In this document: positions 59,568-64,000 of the stretch, in pieces
Position numbering within the stretch: the stretch's first letter is position 1
Layout: each line of letters opens with the position of its first letter
Assembly: GCA_944320725.1 (NCBI GenBank)
Contig: CALUIM010000012.1
Coordinates: 62,001 to 126,000, forward strand
DNA: 64,000 bases
Source of the DNA: an uncultured Coriobacteriaceae bacterium
GTDB lineage: Bacteria > Actinomycetota > Coriobacteriia > Coriobacteriales > Coriobacteriaceae
Reading direction: 5' to 3'
Program-made: the position numbers and the translations under genes
The notes under the pieces: generated by a model
What the model saw: only the letters and a program-made list of their open reading frames with translations
The model's database searches: none
Told to the model about the DNA's origin: nothing

Positions 59568-61472
59568 ATGGTATTCGAACAATCCGAGCAGACCCGTAAA
59601 TACCTCGATTTGCTTGCCCAGCACTTTCCTACGCAGCAAGCGGTCTTCACCGAGATCATCAACCTGCAGGCCATTCTCAACCTGCCCAAAGGCACCGAGC
59701 ACTTCATGAGCGACGTGCATGGCGAGTATGAAGCGTTCATGCACATCCTCAACAACTGCTCGGGTGTGGTGCGCGAACATGTCGATGAGACCTTTGGCGA
59801 GCGCCTCACCGAGCAGGAAAAGGCCGATCTGTGCACGCTCATCTACTATCCGCACGAAAAGATCGAACGCGTGCGACGGGCGCACGAAGACTCGCCGAGC
59901 TGGTATAAGGCCATGCTCGACGAGCTCATCACGGTAACGCGGCGCCTCTCCAGCCGCTACACGCGCTCCAAGGTGCGCAAAGCGATTCCGCACGCCTACG
60001 CCTACATCATCGATGAGCTCCTGCATACTCATCCCGACGAGAACAGCTATCGTGTTCAATACCACGAGCGCATCATCGCCTCGATTCTGGAGACGGATGC
60101 CGCCGAGGATTTCATTTCCTCGCTCGCCGAGCTCATCAAGCGGCTTGCCGTCGACCATATCCATCTTGTCGGCGACATCTTCGACCGCGGCGGCGGGGCG
60201 GCTAAGATCATGGACCGCCTCACGCAGTGCACACACCAACGCCTCGATATCCAATGGGGCAATCACGACCTGCTCTGGATGGGCGCTGCAGCCGGTCAGC
60301 CCGCGTGCATCATGACGGTGCTGCGCAACAACCTCCGCTACGGCAACTACGAGATCCTGGAAAACGACTATGGCATCTCACTGCGCGAACTGCTCGCCTT
60401 TGCCAACCGCACCTACTACGCCGAAGGCACGCTCACGCCGCTCATGAAGGCCGTAAACGTGTTGCTCTTCAAGCTTGAAGGACAAATCATCGGCAGGCAT
60501 CCGGAATTCGATATGAGCGGGCGGCTGCTCCTCGACAAACTTGACCTCGATCGCGGAACGGTCAAGATTGATGGCAGGTCATGGCCGCTCATCACGTGTA
60601 ACTTCCCCACCGTCGATACGTGCAACCCCTATGCCCTCAACGAGGCGGAGCGCGGAATTGTCGACAAGCTGGTGAGCGAGTTCACCTCGTCGGGGCACCT
60701 CGCAACACACGTCGATTTCCTCTACTGCCACGGTTCGATGTATCTTGTTGCCAACGACAACCTGCTGTTCCATGGCTGCATCCCCATGAACGCCGACGGC
60801 ACCTTCTCGAGCATGAACTGCTTGGGTACCTGGCGATCCGGTCGCGACTACCTTGATTTCTGCGACCGTATTGCGCGGCGCGCCTGGCGCGACCGCGACC
60901 AAGAGGCGCTCGACTGGATGTGGTATCTGTGGTGCGGGTGCAAATCGCCCGCCTCGGGCCGCGTGGTGAAGACCTTCGAGCGCTCCTATATCGATGATCG
61001 CAGCGCGTGGCGCGAGCCCATGGACGAATACTTCACCCTCACCCATGAACCGGGCCCCTGCGATGCGGTGCTGCGCGAGTTTGGCGTATCGCCTGAGCAC
61101 GGCCATATCATCAACGGCCATACGCCCGTCAAGACCACAAGCGGCGAGAAGCCCATCCGTGCCAACGGCAAACTACTCGTCATCGACGGCGGGTTCTGCC
61201 GCGCCTACCACCCCACCACGGGCATTGCCGGCTACACGCTCATCTCCAGCTCGCGCGGCATGCGTCTGAAGGCGCACGAGGCATTCAAGAGCATCGATGA
61301 AGCGCTCGCGCGCAACGCCGATATCCAAAGCGAAACGTTCCGCTTTGCCACCTCCGACCGGCGGATCATGGTGAGCGACACCGATACCGGCGCCGAGATA
61401 CGCGAGCAGATCGCCGATCTGCGCATGCTGTTGGATGCCTACCGCTCGGGGCTGCTCGAGGAACGCGCGTAG
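59568..61472 (+). CDS. fbp: Fructose-1,6-bisphosphatase class III
   Basis: A 634-aa manganese enzyme of gluconeogenesis, calcineurin-like phosphatase fold, unlike the class I enzyme. EHFMSDVHGEYEAFMHIL holds the first metal ligands (D-x-H); HLVGDIFDRGGGAAKIM the next; WGNHDLLWMGAAAG (G-N-H-D); and HGHIINGHTPVKTTSGE the last histidines. Length (B. subtilis about 670) fits. GGAG before ATG at 59568. Upstream has a TATACT-like element near 59530. Confidence 0.95.
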   Translation: MVFEQSEQTRKYLDLLAQHFPTQQAVFTEIINLQAILNLPKGTEHFMSDVHGEYEAFMHILNNCSGVVREHVDETFGERLTEQEKADLCTLIYYPHEKIERVRRAHEDSPSWYKAMLDELITVTRRLSSRYTRSKVRKAIPHAYAYIIDELLHTHPDENSYRVQYHERIIASILETDAAEDFISSLAELIKRLAVDHIHLVGDIFDRGGGAAKIMDRLTQCTHQRLDIQWGNHDLLWMGAAAGQPACIMTVLRNNLRYGNYEILENDYGISLRELLAFANRTYYAEGTLTPLMKAVNVLLFKLEGQIIGRHPEFDMSGRLLLDKLDLDRGTVKIDGRSWPLITCNFPTVDTCNPYALNEAERGIVDKLVSEFTSSGHLATHVDFLYCHGSMYLVANDNLLFHGCIPMNADGTFSSMNCLGTWRSGRDYLDFCDRIARRAWRDRDQEALDWMWYLWCGCKSPASGRVVKTFERSYIDDRSAWREPMDEYFTLTHEPGPCDAVLREFGVSPEHGHIINGHTPVKTTSGEKPIRANGKLLVIDGGFCRAYHPTTGIAGYTLISSSRGMRLKAHEAFKSIDEALARNADIQSETFRFATSDRRIMVSDTDTGAEIREQIADLRMLLDAYRSGLLEERA

Positions 61473-61517
61473 TATACTCGTTGCGTTTGCGTCGCGTAGA
61501 TGAGAAAGGACGAGAGC

Positions 61518-61913
61518 ATGCAGAAGCTGCTTGCACAGATTGTGAAATTCGGTGTGGTGGGCGTTGTTGCCTTCTTCATCGATTTCGGCGTGCTGGTGTT
61601 TTTAACCGAGGTCTTCGGCATCGACCCTGTCATCTCGGCCACGATCTCGTTCACGGTCTCGGTAGTCTTCAACTATCTCGCGAGCATGCGCTACGTCTTC
61701 AGTCACCGCGAGGGCATGAGCCGCAAGCGGGAATTTGTCATTTTCGTTATCCTCTCGGTCATTGGCCTTATCATCAACGATGTCATGATGTGGGCGGGCA
61801 CCGCGTTCACCGCGATCGATTACCGCATCATCAAGATCGTCGCCACCGCGGTGGTCATGGTGTGGAACTTCGTGACGCGCAAGATCTTTCTCGAAGGCGA
61901 CGAGAGCAAATAA
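61518..61913 (+). CDS. GtrA-family membrane protein (copy 1)
   Basis: A 131-aa protein with four membrane helices. QIVKFGVVGVVAFFIDFGVLVFL at the N-terminus and NYLASMRYVFSHREG in the middle are the GtrA signature; GtrA-like proteins are thought to flip undecaprenyl-linked sugars. Start ATG 61518 has AAAGGA seven bases upstream. A second, similar gene lies 170 bases on. No glycosyltransferase is adjacent; the glf-linked one is 20 kb away. Confidence 0.9.
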   Translation: MQKLLAQIVKFGVVGVVAFFIDFGVLVFLTEVFGIDPVISATISFTVSVVFNYLASMRYVFSHREGMSRKREFVIFVILSVIGLIINDVMMWAGTAFTAIDYRIIKIVATAVVMVWNFVTRKIFLEGDESK

Positions 61914-61974
61914 GGCGAAAACGTACGGACAACGTGGCGAAATTGCGATGTTTTGCAAATCGCTCGCTCACGCC

Positions 61975-62003
61975 TTACATTTCCCTGATATCTGCCGTAT
62001 AGT
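61975..62003 (+). promoter_or_regulatory. Promoter of the second GtrA gene
   Basis: TTACAT (61975-61980), exactly 17 bases, TATAGT (61998-62003). This is the clearest sigma-70-type promoter in the window by eye, so the second GtrA gene is independently transcribed. Confidence 0.65.
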
Positions 62004-62080
62004 ACACGTGCTCGCAGCGCTCTTCTTTGGCGTTCGCGGGCATGTTTCGTATCGTACGCCTTCATGCTAAGGGAGCATCG

Positions 62081-62479
62081 GTGCGCTCGGTTATCAACAA
62101 GCCAGCAACTCAGCAGTTCGCCAAGTTCGCGATCGTGGGCATTGTGTCCTTCGTCGTCGATTGGCTGTTGCTCATCGTGCTCGTTGAGGGGTTCCACATG
62201 GACTATCTTTTGGGAACCTCGATTTCCTTTTTGGCGTCGGTTGCGCTGAACTATGCGCTCAGCATGCGCTTTGTGTTTGAGCATCGCGATGATATGAGCC
62301 GTAAGCGCGAGTTCACCATCTTCGCAATTCTCTCTGCTATCGGGCTTGCCCTCACCGACGCCCTCATGTTCGTGGGCGTCACGGTCTTGGGCGTTGTATA
62401 CCAGGTCATGAAGATCGTCGCGACCTTCTGCGTGACCTGGTACAACTTCTTCAGCCGCAAGCGCTTCCTCGCGAGCTAG
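62081..62479 (+). CDS. GtrA-family membrane protein (copy 2)
   Basis: A 132-aa paralogue of the preceding gene. QQFAKFAIVGIVSFVVDWLLLIVLV, NYALSMRFVFEHRDDMSRKREF and FSRKRFL match copy 1 segment by segment (copy 1 has NYLASMRYVFSHREGMSRKREF). The GTG at 62081 has AAGGGAG five bases upstream and gives a length equal to copy 1. The longer frame to 62027 adds 18 residues with no match and a weaker ribosome site. Tandem duplication is likely. Confidence 0.88.
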   Translation: MRSVINKPATQQFAKFAIVGIVSFVVDWLLLIVLVEGFHMDYLLGTSISFLASVALNYALSMRFVFEHRDDMSRKREFTIFAILSAIGLALTDALMFVGVTVLGVVYQVMKIVATFCVTWYNFFSRKRFLAS

Positions 62480-62505
62480 GCGCGTTTTCCGGCGATTTTC
62501 ATTAT

Positions 62506-62622
62506 GTGAGTGTCTCGATTGGTGTACGCCAACTACACCACATTGCTATAGTAAAGCGTTATCTGCGGTTTTATAGCTTTTGCATAGCATGAAACTCTTG
62601 AGTTCGCTTACGAGACACTCAC
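62506..62622. repeat. AT-rich inverted-repeat segment with perfect 12-bp ends
   Basis: GTGAGTGTCTCG (62506-62517) and CGAGACACTCAC (62611-62622) are exact reverse complements; CATTAT before the left end and ATAATG 7 bases after the right end add to the symmetry. Between them TGGTGTA/TACACCA and GCTATA/TATAGC make smaller hairpins. No protein frame. Low GC for this genome. Possibly another miniature element or a complex terminator; it lies between convergent genes (gtrA copy 2 and the PNPOx-like gene), so a terminator role is equally possible. Confidence 0.6.
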
Positions 62623-62687
62623 TTCGCATATAATGGCCTTGTTTGCCCTCGGCTCGACGCATGCCGCTGGATCAGGATGTGGTTTTC

Positions 62688-63098
62688 TTAGAGCTCGACC
62701 GGCTTCCATTGTTCGTGGTCGCAAATCCACGCCTTCGGCTCCTCAACCGAGAAAAACGTCAGCGTAGGGTCATGCGGCCCCTCGTAATGCTCCCCGAGCC
62801 CGGTCAGGTGTCGATAGCCCGCCTCGCGCACCTCTTCGCTCACACGGTCCTCAAGGCCGGCAACGCCGCGCAGAATGAGCCAACCGCGACCAGGCCACCA
62901 TGCTGTCGCCTCGAGGCGAGGGTTGGCAACAAGCTCGCGCCACACGTCTTTGGTCGTCGCAGTGCAGAACCAGATCTTGCCATCGCATACCTGCGCAAAG
63001 CTAAACGGACGCACATGCGGCTGACCATCTTCGCTCGTGGCAAGATACCACGCCGGAACGCTCGTGAGATACGTTACAACCGTGTCGATGCCATGCAT
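62688..63098 (-). CDS. Pyridoxamine 5'-phosphate oxidase-like flavin-binding protein
   Basis: A 136-aa protein of the split-barrel FMN-binding fold. YLATSEDGQPHVRPF, GKIWFCTATTKDVWRELVANPRLEATAWW and the GWLILRGVAGLEDR segment match the PNPOx-like family, in which few members are true PNPOx and many bind FMN or F420. Not a PLP synthase by length. AAAGGGG before the ATG. Divergence from the ECF gene to the right is not seen: both are on the minus strand, with 30 bases between. Confidence 0.88.
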   Translation of the reverse strand: MHGIDTVVTYLTSVPAWYLATSEDGQPHVRPFSFAQVCDGKIWFCTATTKDVWRELVANPRLEATAWWPGRGWLILRGVAGLEDRVSEEVREAGYRHLTGLGEHYEGPHDPTLTFFSVEEPKAWICDHEQWKPVEL

Positions 63099-63128
63099 AG
63101 CAACCCCTTTCTTAGATGCGCCTGAGCG

Positions 63129-63926
63129 CTAGAACACCACGTTCACCGTGATGAGGCAAACAGCGAATACCACAAGCAACACGAGCGCCGCAACATCGAG
63201 CGCGCTGAAGCGCAAGGGATGCAGGCGCGTGCGACCAGCACCACCATGGTAGCAACGGGCGTCCATGGCGCAGGCAAGCGTCTCGGCATGGCGAAACACG
63301 CTCGTGAACAGCGGAACCATGAGCGCCGGCAGCATGCGTGCGCGGGCAAGCGCACTGCCCCTCCCCGCGCCGCGGCTCACCTGCGCCCGATAGATATTCA
63401 CCAGCTCGCTGGCAAACTGCGGCATGAAGCGCAGTGCGATACCCATAATCATGCCGATCTCGTGAGCCGGCACGCCGAAGCGCGCAAGCGGCGCGAGCAA
63501 GCGCTCGAGGGCCTCGGTAAGATCGAGCGTCTGCGTGGTCAAGGTAACCAAACTCATCCCGGCCATCATGAGCGCCAGCCGTGCTGCGACAAAGCAGCAC
63601 GACCAGACGCCGCCTTCGCTCACAACAAGAGGTCCCAAACGCAACAGCACATCGCCGCCCTGGACCACAAACAGGTTGAGCACCGAGGCGAGCACCACGA
63701 TGGCCATGAGCGGCGCGAGCGAAGCAAGCGCCTCATGAAGTGGAATGCGCGCGAGCGCGTAGAGCACGCCCACGAACGCAAGCACCACGGCAAGCCCTGC
63801 CCAATCGTGCGCGGTGAGCACAAGCACGATAAACGCAAGACCACCTAGGAGCTTCGTGCGTGGGTCAAGCCGATGCACGAGGCTTGTGCCCGGGTAATAG
63901 CTGCCAAACGAGAAGATGGTGCCCAC
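63129..63926 (-). CDS. ecfT: ECF transporter transmembrane component EcfT (second system)
   Basis: A 265-aa membrane protein with about six hydrophobic segments. HRLDPRTKLLGGLAFIVLVL at the N-terminus, ALRFMPQFASELVNIYRAQVSRG (first coupling motif S-R-G) and LACAMDARCYHGGAGRTRLH (A-x-x-A-R-x-Y coupling region) are EcfT features. GTG start right after the TAA of the upstream gene, with AGGTGA upstream. It is distinct from the EcfT at 56.6 kb and belongs to a second ECF system whose ATPases lie past the right edge. Confidence 0.9.
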   Translation of the reverse strand: MGTIFSFGSYYPGTSLVHRLDPRTKLLGGLAFIVLVLTAHDWAGLAVVLAFVGVLYALARIPLHEALASLAPLMAIVVLASVLNLFVVQGGDVLLRLGPLVVSEGGVWSCCFVAARLALMMAGMSLVTLTTQTLDLTEALERLLAPLARFGVPAHEIGMIMGIALRFMPQFASELVNIYRAQVSRGAGRGSALARARMLPALMVPLFTSVFRHAETLACAMDARCYHGGAGRTRLHPLRFSALDVAALVLLVVFAVCLITVNVVF

Positions 63927-64000
63927 TTACGCGTCACCTCCCGCGCCGCAGGCCGCCGCGATGCCGCGGGCGAGCGATTGCTCGTCGAGATATGCGCGCT
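63927..64000 (-). CDS. C-terminal end of an upstream gene, probably the ATPase of the second ECF system (partial)
   Basis: The minus frame is open from the edge to a TAA at 63927-63929, immediately before the ecfT start; 23 residues are visible (ending L-A-R-G-I-A-A-A-C-G-A-G-G-D-A). An ATPase gene normally precedes ecfT, which is the only reason for the suggested role. No motif lies within the visible part. Confidence 0.5.
   Translation of the reverse strand, partial: RAYLDEQSLARGIAAACGAGGDA

Overview
The window is a 64 kb stretch of a GC-rich actinobacterial chromosome. The best fit is the class Coriobacteriia, probably a Collinsella-like gut anaerobe. This is inferred from the high-GC codon use, a division and cell-wall cluster without ftsA but with SepF and DivIVA, acetate fermentation genes (pta, ackA), a class III fructose-1,6-bisphosphatase, and ECF-type vitamin/amino-acid transporters. 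No species call can be proven without a database search. Both edges cut genes. No rRNA, tRNA, prophage, CRISPR-Cas locus or intact insertion sequence was seen.

Layout. 1-7.5 kb: a partial O-acetylhomoserine sulfhydrylase, a 350-bp array of 52-bp-spaced repeats, a YigZ-family protein, a Pit phosphate transporter with its DUF47 partner, the RNase P RNA gene rnpB, a nitroreductase, PspA and a TPM-domain membrane protein. 7.6-31 kb, all on the minus strand and read from right to left: pyrG, xerD, mraZ, rsmH, ftsL-like, ftsI, murF, mraY, murD, ftsW, murG, murC, murB, ftsQ, ftsZ, then pgeF, phoU, yggS, sepF, yggT and divIVA. This is an almost complete dcw cluster for peptidoglycan precursor synthesis and septation, followed by the actinobacterial Z-ring and polar-growth genes. 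A candidate MraZ operator precedes mraZ and a strong terminator follows ftsZ.

31-44.6 kb: proC, a DUF1846 protein, argF, then a plus-strand run of ppk1, an rRNA methyltransferase, a DJ-1-like protein, maf and a P1 peptidase. A glycosyltransferase and UDP-galactopyranose mutase (galactofuranose polymer synthesis) follow on the minus strand, divergent from pta. 44.6-53 kb: an AT-rich 170-bp element with perfect 25-bp terminal inverted repeats, a VanS/VanR-like two-component system, ackA, a HIT protein, xseB-xseA, a membrane zinc peptidase and RNase D. 53-64 kb: a diacylglycerol-kinase-family protein, an ECF transporter operon (S, fused A-A', T) with an rRNA methyltransferase, a 49-aa membrane protein, DegV, fbp, two GtrA proteins, a PNPOx-like protein, and a second EcfT at the right edge.

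The most interesting system is the leader of the ECF transporter operon (about 53.97-54.24 kb). It has a 23-codon leader peptide with three consecutive Trp codons, a Rho-independent terminator, and an upstream segment able to sequester the terminator's 3' arm. Together these look like classical ribosome-mediated attenuation of a tryptophan ECF importer. Other unexplained structures are the 52-bp-period repeat array near 1.4 kb, nested palindromes downstream of pgeF/ftsZ, the MITE-like element at 44.8 kb, and an inverted-repeat segment at 62.5 kb.
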